This document shows positions 55,453 to 64,000 of a DNA stretch of 64,000 nt, piece after piece. The DNA is from Vibrio syngnathi (lineage in GTDB: Bacteria; Pseudomonadota; Gammaproteobacteria; Enterobacterales; Vibrionaceae): positions 62,001 to 126,000 of the forward strand of contig NZ_CP017917.1 in NCBI RefSeq assembly GCF_002119525.1. Direction: 5' to 3'. Numbering within the stretch: the first letter of the stretch is position 1; every line of letters starts with the position of its first letter. Position numbers and translations under genes: made by a program. The notes beneath the pieces were generated by a model. The model ran no database searches, was not told the DNA's origin, and saw only the letters and a program-made list of their open reading frames with translations.

Positions 55453-57651
55453 TTACCCTATCTGTTGTTTCCAGAGTTTGGCATAAAGCCCTTCTTTCTC
55501 AACCAGCTCATCGTGAGTTCCGTTTTCACACACTTGGCCTTTATCAAGAACTAGAATGTTATCCGCATGACGAAGAGTGTTGAGGCGGTGTGCGATGCTA
55601 ATTACGGTTCTACCTCGACAGATCTCGTCCATGTTGCTCATGATGGCAGCTTCAGAGTTATAATCGAGAGCAGAAGTCGCTTCATCAAGCAGCAAAATTC
55701 GAGGGTTTACGAGTAAGGCTCTTGCCAATGCGACACGTTGACGCTGACCACCAGATAGAGAAGAGCCTTTCTCACCAACAGGTTGATCGAATCCGTGGGG
55801 AAGCTCTTCAATAAATTCTAGAGCGCCAGCAAGTTGCGCTGCGTGGCGCATCTCTTCATCTGAAGCTTGTGGCTTACTTAGGCGAATGTTATCTGCAACA
55901 CTTCCTGAGAAAAGAATGCTGTCTTGCAACACAACACTCATATTGCGGCGTAACGATATAGGGTCCGCGATAGCTAGGTCCATACCGTCGACCAACACTT
56001 GACCATGCTGGGGAACATACAAGCGTTGTAGTAGCCGGGTTATGGTGCTTTTCCCTGAGCCCGATGGGCCTGTAATACCGATAAATTGCCCTGGTTTTAT
56101 TTCTAATGAGAGGTTAGCTAGTACCTCTGGAGCGTCTTCGTGGTAACGGAATCTAATGTTGTGAAACTCTATGCCACCATTGAGTTCAGGGACAGAAGCT
56201 AGCCCCTGTTTACTGTTTTCTTTTGGTTCATCAAGAATGTCACCCACTCGCTTCAATGCAATGAGAGTATGTTGAAAGTCTTGCCAAATTTGAGCAAGTC
56301 TAAGTACCGGTTGGGTAACATGACCAGCTAACATATTGAATGCGACCAATTCACCGGGCGTTAGCTCACCATTTAGTACAGCGCTGACTCCCCACCATAG
56401 CAATAATGCGGCGGTAAGCTTTTGGATAAGTGCGATGCTTTGCCCTGCGATTAACCCAGACTTTTGAGCATCGAAACTACGCTTTAGTTGCTGGCTGAGT
56501 ATGCGTTGCCATTGATGTAAGAATCGATGTTCAGTCGCAGTTGTTTTAATGGTTTCAATGCCTGTTACTGCTTCAGTTAAAAAGGTTGTGGCGTCGGCGT
56601 CTGATTCGTATTCTGATTCCACTTTTTTTCTTATTAAGGGGCCAGCGATAAGCCAAAGTAAGAAGTAGATGATCAATGAACCGATGACTAACCAAGTCAG
56701 AGTACTAGCATAGTGGAACATGACGGCGATAAAGACAGCCACAAAAATTAAGTCGAGTACTAACATTAACGTCGAACCCGTTAAAAACTGACGGATTTGT
56801 GCCATTTCACGAACTCGCGCAATGATTTGCCCGGTTTGTCTCTGCTTAAAATAAGTGAGTGGAAGGCCAACTAAGTGACGATAAAGGCGCCCTGATAGCT
56901 CAGCATTAACCTGACTCGCCAAATGACCAAAGACGGTATTGCGTAAGTAGCTGTATGCTGGTTCAGCAATAGCTAATGCGAGCATGGCCATTGCGAGCAC
57001 ATGAAGACTTGATAAACTGCGACCTACTAGTACTTTGTCGATGACATTTTGAAATAGCAACGGGCTTACTAGTGCGAATATCTGAAGTGCAATAGCATAG
57101 AAAAACACATCACGCATCTGGCTTTTTTGACGCCAAATAGAGGGGGCAAACCAACTAAGGCCAAATTTCACTTCTTTGTTACTTAGTCTTTCATCCGCGA
57201 CCAGCATTACCTTGTACATCGATAATTGACTACTCAGACTAAGCTCACTCTGTTGGTCTAATTGAGTGGTTGGGTCATATAAAAGAGAGGAACCATCGGC
57301 TGACTTTGTGAGCACTTTCCAACTATTGTCGATTTCAATTAAAACGGGTAGTGGAAGGGTATCTAACTCGTTTGATTTTACTTTCGTTACTTGACTTTTC
57401 AGGCCGATATAATCCGCCGCTTCCCTTATTTGCATGTCGCTCAAATTGGAATGATTGACACCCAATGCATGTTTTAGCTGTGTTTTAGTCGATTTCTTGT
57501 GAAAGTGATTTCCGGCATAAACGACGGCGTCTATTCCGCCATTATCTTTTGTGGCAGATATATCTTGATTGCTAGAGGTATCTTGAGTGCAAGATGTATC
57601 TTGGGCGATAGGCACATCTTGTGTTGTTGATAAGGTCATATCCATTCTCAT
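55453..57651 (-). CDS. rtxE: MARTX type I secretion ATPase RtxE
   Basis: 732 residues. An N-terminal C39-like domain without the catalytic Cys (about 45-155), a six-helix ABC exporter domain (about 180-480) and an ATPase domain with Walker A GPSGSGKST near 530, the signature LSGGQRQRVALARAL and LLLDEATSALD. In MARTX systems RtxE pairs with RtxB as a second ATPase. The N-terminus before the C39-like domain has repeated QDTS/QDIS units. Its ATG overlaps the rtxD stop as ATGA. Confidence 0.93.
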   Translation of the reverse strand: MRMDMTLSTTQDVPIAQDTSCTQDTSSNQDISATKDNGGIDAVVYAGNHFHKKSTKTQLKHALGVNHSNLSDMQIREAADYIGLKSQVTKVKSNELDTLPLPVLIEIDNSWKVLTKSADGSSLLYDPTTQLDQQSELSLSSQLSMYKVMLVADERLSNKEVKFGLSWFAPSIWRQKSQMRDVFFYAIALQIFALVSPLLFQNVIDKVLVGRSLSSLHVLAMAMLALAIAEPAYSYLRNTVFGHLASQVNAELSGRLYRHLVGLPLTYFKQRQTGQIIARVREMAQIRQFLTGSTLMLVLDLIFVAVFIAVMFHYASTLTWLVIGSLIIYFLLWLIAGPLIRKKVESEYESDADATTFLTEAVTGIETIKTTATEHRFLHQWQRILSQQLKRSFDAQKSGLIAGQSIALIQKLTAALLLWWGVSAVLNGELTPGELVAFNMLAGHVTQPVLRLAQIWQDFQHTLIALKRVGDILDEPKENSKQGLASVPELNGGIEFHNIRFRYHEDAPEVLANLSLEIKPGQFIGITGPSGSGKSTITRLLQRLYVPQHGQVLVDGMDLAIADPISLRRNMSVVLQDSILFSGSVADNIRLSKPQASDEEMRHAAQLAGALEFIEELPHGFDQPVGEKGSSLSGGQRQRVALARALLVNPRILLLDEATSALDYNSEAAIMSNMDEICRGRTVISIAHRLNTLRHADNILVLDKGQVCENGTHDELVEKEGLYAKLWKQQIG

Positions 57652-59009
57652 CTCTCTCGTAGCGACTCAGCTTGGTATTCACGTATTGGGCTAAGTATAT
57701 AGTCGATAACTCGGCGCTTATCCGTTTTGATTTCCGCAACAACGGACATACCAGGCGTTAGCTCAACGCTTTCTCCGTTAATTAAGATATTGTTATTGAT
57801 GAGTTTAACTTGGGCTGGGAAAACAAGCCCTAGACGTTCATCCGTGGTCGAATCACGAGAAATACTTAACAACTCCGCTTCGATAGTGCCGTAGCGAGTA
57901 TATGGAAACGCATCTACTTTGACGGTCACTGACTGTCCGGGATAAACAAAACCTACATCTTTGTTGAGAATCTGTATCTCTGCTTGCTGAACGGAATTTC
58001 CAGGGACAATAATCATCAAGTTTTGTGCAGGTTGAAGTACCGCGCCTAGCGTGTAAATGCTGAGTTGCTGCACCGTGCCATCGACAGGGGAGCGGATTAT
58101 TTCTAATTGTTCACGCTCACGAACTTTAGATAACTCCTGAGCTAACCCAACCAACTGCAACTTTGCTTGCTTTCGTTTCTCAAGCCACTCTCTTTGCTTT
58201 TGTGCTTTGAAACCGGTTAACCTCTCTTCAAGGCTGTGATATTGGGATTTCAAAACCTCTAATTCAGCTCGCTGCTGAGACACTTGACGCTGAACCTCCA
58301 GTAGCTCTTTTTCTTGCTCTAGATACTCTACGTGTCCAATGACTTTTATTTGATTCAACGTTTTTCGTGCCGCGAGTCTTTGGCTAATATTTTCGGTCAA
58401 CTGGATTAAAGCGTTGATATCGCTTTGACGGGCTGCCTGTGATGCATTGTTGACGTGCATTTCTGCCTTGATACTTGCAAGAGTCGACTCGTACTCGCGT
58501 TTCTCGCTAAGGTGGTTTTCATTGATTAATGTCTGCTGTGCCGATGGTAAGGTCGAAAATAGAAGGTCTTTAGAGAGTGGAAGGCCACTGTTCAGAGATC
58601 GATAGCGAACTAACTCATTTGTCTGATATTCGGATTGAGTGATGAGACGTGTAATATCTTGATTAATGCCTAGGGTGTCGAGAGTAAGAAGTGGCGCGCC
58701 TTTATCAACTCGCTGCCCGTCCTTAACGTGAATGGAGAGGACTCTACTTTGTTCATAAGATTGAATTACTTGTGAACGTCCAGAGACAACGAAACGCCCG
58801 GTTGCTGTCGCTTGTACGTCCAGTTTTCCCCAATACGCCCAAAGCAATACCGCCATTACCCCTAGGCTAAGAGTGATTGCCGTTAAACGAGCAAATGGTG
58901 AAGGAGGGCGCTGTGACAAAGCGAGGTGTGCAGGCAAAAACTCGTAGTGGTTCTCTGCAGCTTGGTTGAACTTGAATCTAGCCAAGAATTGCTTGATTAC
59001 GCTTTTCAT
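57648..59009 (-). CDS. rtxD: MARTX secretion membrane fusion protein RtxD (HlyD family)
   Basis: 453 residues from the ATG at 59009, which overlaps the rtxB stop as ATGA with GAGGA upstream. One membrane helix (about 45-65, LTAITLSLGVMAVLLWAYW), then a periplasmic region with long coiled coils (about 150-310) flanked by lipoyl-like halves (SIHVKDGQRVDKGAPLL and IIRSPVDGTVQQL). Connects the inner-membrane ATPases to TolC, which is encoded elsewhere. Confidence 0.94.
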   Translation of the reverse strand: MKSVIKQFLARFKFNQAAENHYEFLPAHLALSQRPPSPFARLTAITLSLGVMAVLLWAYWGKLDVQATATGRFVVSGRSQVIQSYEQSRVLSIHVKDGQRVDKGAPLLTLDTLGINQDITRLITQSEYQTNELVRYRSLNSGLPLSKDLLFSTLPSAQQTLINENHLSEKREYESTLASIKAEMHVNNASQAARQSDINALIQLTENISQRLAARKTLNQIKVIGHVEYLEQEKELLEVQRQVSQQRAELEVLKSQYHSLEERLTGFKAQKQREWLEKRKQAKLQLVGLAQELSKVREREQLEIIRSPVDGTVQQLSIYTLGAVLQPAQNLMIIVPGNSVQQAEIQILNKDVGFVYPGQSVTVKVDAFPYTRYGTIEAELLSISRDSTTDERLGLVFPAQVKLINNNILINGESVELTPGMSVVAEIKTDKRRVIDYILSPIREYQAESLRER

Positions 59010-61111
59010 GCGTTTGAATCCTCTTGTTTGAGCTCTTGTTGAAGTTGCCACAACTGTTTGTACTGTTTACCCAACGTTAATAATTGTTGGTGGCTGCCTT
59101 GCTCGACGATACTCCCTTGGTGAAGAACAATAATTCGATCACAATCTCGTACGGTGGATAATCGGTGAGCGATAGTAATGACCGTTCGGCCCTTTGCGAT
59201 GTTCGCCATATTGGATTGAATCAACGCCTGTGATTCATCGTCAAGTGCACTAGTAGCTTCATCTAAAATAATGATTTTGGGGTTAGAAAGCAGAGTTCGT
59301 GCAATCGCGAGCCGTTGCTTCTGCCCGCCAGAAAGAGATTGCCCGCCTTCGGCTAATATCGTGTCATAGCCAATTGGGAGCTTCATAATAAACTCGTGGG
59401 CTCCAGAGAGCTTCGCCGCTTCGATAACCTCTTCTAAGCTTGCCTCAGGTTTTGATTGGGCAATATTCTCGCAAACGCTTTTGTTAAATAAATAGTTTTC
59501 TTGCAGCACTATGCCGATTTGTTGGCGCAGTTGCTGAATACTAATTTGATTCAGTGGAGTGTCATCAACCGCGATTAACCCTTGCTCTGGGTTGTATAGT
59601 CGCAGTAATAATCGAGCTAAGGTGCTTTTCCCAGAACCAGATGTGCCGACAACGCCTAAGGTTTCTCCTGCTTGTATATCCAAAGATAAATTATGGAGAG
59701 TAGGAGGGGTATCAAGTTGGTAACGAAACAGAACGTTTTTGAAAGAAATAGCCCCTTGCATTGTCACCATGTCGTTACCTGTATGTTGTTCTACCGGCAA
59801 ATTGAGCATGTCTCCTAATTTCTCTAACGCTACGCGGGTTTGAATAAACTGCCCCCAAAGTTCGACCATACGAGATAAGGGTTGAGCGATGTGATTCGTC
59901 ATCATGTTGAAGGCAATGAGTTGGCCAATAGTCATCTCCAATGACAATACTTCAGTTGCTCCTAGCCATAAAATACCGACACTGGTTACCTTCTGTATAA
60001 GTTGAACAGCATGATTAGAGCGATTGTTGATTTGTTGGACTACGTATCCAGTAGAAACCATTTTTTCTGTTTGTTCGTCCCAACGGCGAACAAAGCGTGG
60101 CTCTACGGCTAAGCTTTTTAGAGTTTCACTGCCAGCCACTGTTTCTGTTAGAAATGAGGTGTTTGCAGCAGCATGTGTAAATTGCTCTTCTACCGCTGTT
60201 TGCATTCGAGGCGTAAGCCACCAAGCGAGCAATACATAAAGAGGAATGGTTGCAATAAATAACCATGTGAGGGTCGACGAAAGTAAGCTCATTACGTAGA
60301 GAAAGACAAACATGAACAAGAACTCGACAGTTAAAGTGAACATAGAGCCTGTCAAAAATTCTCGTACGGTATCGAGCTCACGCACTCGAGTTACGATAGC
60401 GCCTACTTGGCGTGTTTTGAAGAACATCAAAGGAAGGCCAAGTAAGTGTTTTACTAATTTAAGCCCCAATTGAATATCAATTCTATTGGCTGTGTGCGCA
60501 TATTGATATTCGCGCAAGCCGCGAAGTATAACCTCTACAATGCCAGTGATCACAAGCCCTATCACAAGCACGTCAAGGGTTGACCAAGCTTGATGTACAA
60601 GCACTTTATCCATCACAACCTGAAAAAATAGCGGTGAGATTAAGGCGAGTATTTGCAATACAAAAGAAAACAAAAAAATTTCCCCGAGTATTCTTTTGTG
60701 TTGCAAAAACTCAGGAATGAACCAGGTGATATCAAAACGTGATTGAGGTTGTTTTATTTCAAGCCAACTTTTATTCCATATCGAGTTGATTTTATCATAA
60801 GAAATAACTTCAGGAGATTCTTTATTAGGGTTTTGTATTAAACAAGATCCTTTATTAGTCTTAGCTAAAATAAATGGTAACCCTTGAGCATCAAATAGAA
60901 TAACAGGTGTTGTTATATTGTTAATTTTTTTTGTTTTTGAGCGTTTAATTACAACATTAACTTTGTTGTTTATTTGTATTTTCTTTAATTCATCGTTGAA
61001 GTTTTTTGATTCTTCAGTTGTGTTCTTTATATTAGTTATGTCTTTTTTTACGCCTAAAATACTCAAGTATAGGTTTATACATTTCAGGGTTAGAACTTCA
61101 TTTTGTGTCAT
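59006..61111 (-). CDS. rtxB: MARTX type I secretion ATPase RtxB
   Basis: 701 residues. Degenerate C39-like N-terminal domain (about 1-120) with no Cys-His catalytic pair, ABC exporter membrane domain (about 130-445), ATPase domain with Walker A GTSGSGKST near 492-500 and LSGGQKQRLAIAR. The first 110 codons (60780-61111) are strikingly AT-rich and Lys/Asn/Ile-rich compared with the rest. First gene of rtxB-rtxD-rtxE, divergent from rtxH-rtxC-rtxA. Confidence 0.93.
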   Translation of the reverse strand: MTQNEVLTLKCINLYLSILGVKKDITNIKNTTEESKNFNDELKKIQINNKVNVVIKRSKTKKINNITTPVILFDAQGLPFILAKTNKGSCLIQNPNKESPEVISYDKINSIWNKSWLEIKQPQSRFDITWFIPEFLQHKRILGEIFLFSFVLQILALISPLFFQVVMDKVLVHQAWSTLDVLVIGLVITGIVEVILRGLREYQYAHTANRIDIQLGLKLVKHLLGLPLMFFKTRQVGAIVTRVRELDTVREFLTGSMFTLTVEFLFMFVFLYVMSLLSSTLTWLFIATIPLYVLLAWWLTPRMQTAVEEQFTHAAANTSFLTETVAGSETLKSLAVEPRFVRRWDEQTEKMVSTGYVVQQINNRSNHAVQLIQKVTSVGILWLGATEVLSLEMTIGQLIAFNMMTNHIAQPLSRMVELWGQFIQTRVALEKLGDMLNLPVEQHTGNDMVTMQGAISFKNVLFRYQLDTPPTLHNLSLDIQAGETLGVVGTSGSGKSTLARLLLRLYNPEQGLIAVDDTPLNQISIQQLRQQIGIVLQENYLFNKSVCENIAQSKPEASLEEVIEAAKLSGAHEFIMKLPIGYDTILAEGGQSLSGGQKQRLAIARTLLSNPKIIILDEATSALDDESQALIQSNMANIAKGRTVITIAHRLSTVRDCDRIIVLHQGSIVEQGSHQQLLTLGKQYKQLWQLQQELKQEDSNA

Positions 61112-61462
61112 TATTTAAGCTTCATTGCTGATTTTTATGATGTTTAAAAAAGGGCGGCATAGTATCAGCACCTTAGAAACTCTTCAAATTTATATTTACT
61201 AATAAGAAAAATAAAACATGCAACATTTTTCTTGGAAAATGCATTGTTTATTTTTTTTATTATGATAATGAGATTTTTAAGTTTTTCAATTAATAGAATA
61301 TATACTCTAAAACAAAAATAAAAGTAAGTTGATTCAAGTTTTTTTGAGGTGTAAAATTAATTTATAAAACGCAACTAATTCTTATTTTGTGTTTTTCTAT
61401 TTTAATAATAGTTGTTTCCAAGGCTAATCAAGCCGTTGTATATAATTAATCGGGTTTAATTT
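61112..61462. promoter_or_regulatory. AT-rich divergent promoter region of the MARTX locus
   Basis: 351 bases of very AT-rich DNA with A and T tracts, no ORF of note. It must hold the promoters of both rtxBDE and rtxHCA. The composition suggests silencing by H-NS-like proteins (inference). Confidence 0.6.
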
Positions 61463-61807
61463 ATGACAGAAAAGTTTGTTCAAACAGTATCTAGTGTTAA
61501 TTACAATAAAGGTGTTTTCTCTCTTTATTTCGTAGGTCAAGATCAAAACAATATGGCTAGCGGCGTAATGGCTGAAAATGATGGTGACCTCGAACTTAAA
61601 CAAGTCGTTCATATGCCAGCTTCTGGTTTTATGTATATGGTCTCAATGGTTAAAAATATGCTCGAAGATCCTCGCATGTCGGCAGAATTTGACAAGCTAG
61701 TTGCAGCAGGTTTTTTACCTTCAGACGAGCCTAATGTTGAGCAGACTGAAGAAGTGCAGACAGAAGAAAAACTTGCGCCAAAGAAGAGAGCTTCTAAAGC
61801 TAAATAA
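61463..61807 (+). CDS. rtxH: Conserved MARTX-locus protein RtxH
   Basis: 114 residues, cytoplasmic. Begins MTEKFVQTVSSVNYNKGVFSL and has an acidic, then Lys-rich tail (EEVQTEEKLAPKKRASKAK). It lies in the position of rtxH, directly before rtxC, as in Vibrio cholerae. Its function is not established. The gap to rtxC is 26 bases. Confidence 0.82.
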   Translation: MTEKFVQTVSSVNYNKGVFSLYFVGQDQNNMASGVMAENDGDLELKQVVHMPASGFMYMVSMVKNMLEDPRMSAEFDKLVAAGFLPSDEPNVEQTEEVQTEEKLAPKKRASKAK

Positions 61808-61833
61808 TAGCTGTATTCGGTGATATAGAGCCT

Positions 61834-62295
61834 ATGTCTATTACACATCAATCAGCAAATCTTACCTTAGCTCAAATTAAAAATTTAATTGGTGGGGTGA
61901 TGTTGTTAAGTCAGCATTCTCCTCTCCACAGCAGATACGTTGTTGCTGAATGGCAGCAGCGCATTATGCCGGCGTTTGAGCTAAACCAGTTTTGCTATTA
62001 CGAAGATGAACAAGGTCGCCCAATTGCATTTTGTAATTGGGCGTTTTTGTCTGAGCAGAGTCGAGATGCACTGCTATCAGGGAATCGAGAAATCTCTTTA
62101 TCTGACTGGCGGTCCGGTCAGCATATTTATATTCCAGAGATGATAGCGCCATTCGGGCATGGTCGAGAGGTCGTAAATGACCTTCGACGCCGTGTATTCC
62201 TTCCGTGGAAGGGGCAGAAAGTTTGCACTGTCCGCGGCAAGGTCGATGTTCAAAATGATCGCTGTATCAGAAAAGTACAGTGGTTTTCTATTTAA
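61834..62295 (+). CDS. rtxC: RTX toxin-activating lysine acyltransferase RtxC
   Basis: 153 residues. HlyC/RtxC family: catalytic His28 (LLSQHSPLHSRY) and Asp91 (LSDWRSGQHIYIPEMIAPFG) are both present. Transfers fatty acid from acyl-ACP to lysines of RTX toxins; its need for MARTX activity is unclear in other Vibrio. Just 21 bases before rtxA. Confidence 0.92.
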   Translation: MSITHQSANLTLAQIKNLIGGVMLLSQHSPLHSRYVVAEWQQRIMPAFELNQFCYYEDEQGRPIAFCNWAFLSEQSRDALLSGNREISLSDWRSGQHIYIPEMIAPFGHGREVVNDLRRRVFLPWKGQKVCTVRGKVDVQNDRCIRKVQWFSI

Positions 62296-62316
62296 CCCAA
62301 ATTTAGAGTTTTTTTT

Positions 62317-64000
62317 ATGGGAAAACCATTTTGGAGAAGTGTTGAATACTTCTTTACAGGGAACTATTCTGCCGATGAAGGTAACAACAACATTGTTGCT
62401 ATCGGTTTTGGCGGCGAAATACATGCTCGTGGAGGTGATGATCACGTCACTGTCGGTTCAATTGGGGCGACGGTTTATACGGGTAGCGGAAATGATACGG
62501 TAGTAGGTGGTGCGGCATATCTAAGAGTAGAAGACTCTGTTGGCAACCTAAATGTACAAGGTGCTGCCGGGTATGCGGACATTAACAAAAGTGGCGATGG
62601 GAACGTTTCATTTGCTGGCGCTGCTGGTGGAGTATCTATTGATCATCTAGGTAATCGCGGTGACGTAAATTATGGCGGTGTTGCTGCATATAATGGGATA
62701 ACCCGTAAAGGTCTAAGTGGTAATGTGACGTTTGGTGGTGCTGGTGGCTATAACAGCCTTTGGCATGAAACAAATCAAGGTAATTTATCCTTTACTGGAG
62801 CTGGGGCCGGAAACAAACTTGACCGAACTTGGTTCAATAAATACCAGGGTTCTCGCGGTAATGTGACGTTTGATGGTGTTGGTGCTGCCAACAGTATTAG
62901 CTCACGAGTAGAAACGGGTAATATCACTTTCCGTGGTGCTGGTGCCGATAACCATCTCGTACGAAAAGGTAAAGTCGGTGATATAACATTGCAGGGTGCG
63001 GGCGCATCAAACCGTATTGAACGTACGCGACAATCGGATGATGTCTATGTGGAAACACGTGGCAACATTCGTTTTGAAGGAGTTGGTGGATACAACAGTA
63101 TCTATTCTGATGTGGCACACGGTGATATTCATTTCTCTGGAGGCGGGGCTTACAACAAGATTACCCGTAAAGGGTCTGGTAACGATTTCAAAGGCGAAGG
63201 GTTAGCCAATGCCAATGCCGATGAAATCGTGCTTACTAAGGCTGTAATGAGTGGCTCTTGGGTTGGTCAAAATCATCAAGTAACTGGCATCAGCTCATCT
63301 CGTGAACCTAATACTTACCTGTTTGCATTCGCAGACGATACTTATACAAAAATCAACAAAGTTCAGCTTCGTAACGATCCTCAAACTGGCTTGTTAGAGT
63401 ACTACTCTACCGCTTGGTATAAAGCGGGTAATCACCTTGATAACTTATCAGATCTAGATATCTCTTCTCAGGGAGGGTTCAATGCTGTCAACATTAATGG
63501 CGCGTATACACTATCTGATCTTACGGTGGAACATCAACAGCCAGTAACCGTTCATGCTATTGAGAAAGACCTGACTGAATATGAATGGGTTACATACGCA
63601 AACGGTGCCTTAATCGATGCTGAAGATGTTGTTTTGGCCGATGCAAAAATGGGTGGCCATGCTATTTCTACAAATGGCACCACAGTTGATGTTAAAGGTG
63701 TTAAGTCAAATCGTAAATCAAACACGTATGTATATGCGAAAGTGCTTGGCCCTTATACAAAAATTGTGGTGGTTGAATTAGCGAATGATTCAGAAACTGG
63801 CGAGTTAAAGTACCAGGCCCGTTCTTGGTACAAAGAAGGTAATTACACCGGAAATTTGGCCAATGAAGATATTTCGTCAGCAAATGGTTATCACTCAATG
63901 GGTCGAGGTGGATATTCGCTGAGTGATCTTCAGTACAGTGTAAATGCGGTAAGAAGTACTAGCGAAACGGTCGCAGATATTGACGAGTACAATGAACAAG
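62317..64000 (+). CDS. rtxA: MARTX toxin RtxA, N-terminal part (runs off right edge)
   Basis: 561 codons without a stop. The protein starts MGKPFWRSVEYFFTGNYSAD, then GGEIHARGGDDHVTVGS and TGSGNDTVVGGAAYL, nearly identical in pattern to known Vibrio MARTX N-termini. Residues about 60-310 are the glycine-rich A repeats (GNVTFxGAGGxN, about 19-20 residues each). Two longer homologous units follow at about 325-415 and 440-530 (EPNTYLFAFADDTYTKI and KSNTYVYAKVLGPYTKI). Translocation repeats, effector domains, cysteine protease and C repeats lie outside. Weak RBS TTAGAG. Confidence 0.95.
   Translation, partial: MGKPFWRSVEYFFTGNYSADEGNNNIVAIGFGGEIHARGGDDHVTVGSIGATVYTGSGNDTVVGGAAYLRVEDSVGNLNVQGAAGYADINKSGDGNVSFAGAAGGVSIDHLGNRGDVNYGGVAAYNGITRKGLSGNVTFGGAGGYNSLWHETNQGNLSFTGAGAGNKLDRTWFNKYQGSRGNVTFDGVGAANSISSRVETGNITFRGAGADNHLVRKGKVGDITLQGAGASNRIERTRQSDDVYVETRGNIRFEGVGGYNSIYSDVAHGDIHFSGGGAYNKITRKGSGNDFKGEGLANANADEIVLTKAVMSGSWVGQNHQVTGISSSREPNTYLFAFADDTYTKINKVQLRNDPQTGLLEYYSTAWYKAGNHLDNLSDLDISSQGGFNAVNINGAYTLSDLTVEHQQPVTVHAIEKDLTEYEWVTYANGALIDAEDVVLADAKMGGHAISTNGTTVDVKGVKSNRKSNTYVYAKVLGPYTKIVVVELANDSETGELKYQARSWYKEGNYTGNLANEDISSANGYHSMGRGGYSLSDLQYSVNAVRSTSETVADIDEYNEQ

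Noticed and set aside
62177..62503. Frame overlapping the rtxC end and rtxA start in another phase
   Set aside because: It covers the rtxC-rtxA junction in a different frame and lacks an RBS; both rtx genes are certain.

Overview
The window looks like a stretch of a Vibrio chromosome, most likely the smaller, more accessory one (a Splendidus-clade-like species is my guess). Reasons: a MARTX toxin locus with the Vibrio layout (rtxBDE divergent from rtxH-rtxC-rtxA), moderate GC with AT-rich intergenic DNA, Vibrio-type glp genes, many LysR/LacI/AraC/TetR regulators beside single transporters or enzymes, and short heptanucleotide tandem repeats. I saw no rRNA, tRNA, CRISPR array, prophage or intact insertion sequence.

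Layout. 1-8.5 kb: an envelope/general-stress cluster. A truncated sigma-54 enhancer-binding protein gene faces away from two operons that each have a good -24/-12 promoter. Operon 1 is BON protein, DUF1328, lipoprotein, hemerythrin. Operon 2 is a YqjD/ElaB-like protein, a YqjE-like protein, a small membrane protein and an AI-2E-family transporter. Between them lie a dual-specificity phosphatase/lipid kinase fusion, an MscS channel and two unknown helical proteins. 8.5-11.9 kb: an unrecognised 754-residue exported protein, then a DUF5993 protein with an unusual DsbB-type protein.

11.9-20.1 kb: a sugar-acid locus. It holds KDPG aldolase, KDG kinase, a PTS EIIBC, a divergent mannonate-dehydratase-family enzyme, a porin, a GntR regulator and a HAD phosphatase. 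Together they can run sugar acid to KDG to KDPG to pyruvate plus glyceraldehyde-3-phosphate. 20.3-35.5 kb: mixed metabolism (acetyltransferase, adenosine deaminase, Bcr-type efflux, SgrR-like regulator, Gfo/Idh/MocA oxidoreductase, homocysteine methyltransferase family, IS110 remnant, lipoate-ligase-like protein, alkylsulfatase, EamA transporter, VOC protein). 35.5-39.1 kb: a GH1 6-phospho-beta-glucosidase under two LacI-type operators, its LacI regulator and an acetyltransferase.

39-49.3 kb: MFS/LysR and RibD-like/TetR divergent pairs, a PLD-family lipoprotein and a nitroreductase. These are followed by a visibly rearranged block in which a DUF1254/DUF1214 gene is split into two oppositely oriented halves and an anaerobic sulfatase maturase and an outer-membrane protein are truncated. 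A DUF465 gene there appears to start with ATA. 49.5-54.9 kb: glycerol uptake and catabolism (glpF-glpK, glpR, glpD). 55.4-64 kb: the MARTX locus, with type I secretion genes rtxB-rtxD-rtxE on the minus strand and rtxH-rtxC-rtxA on the plus strand; rtxA runs off the right edge.
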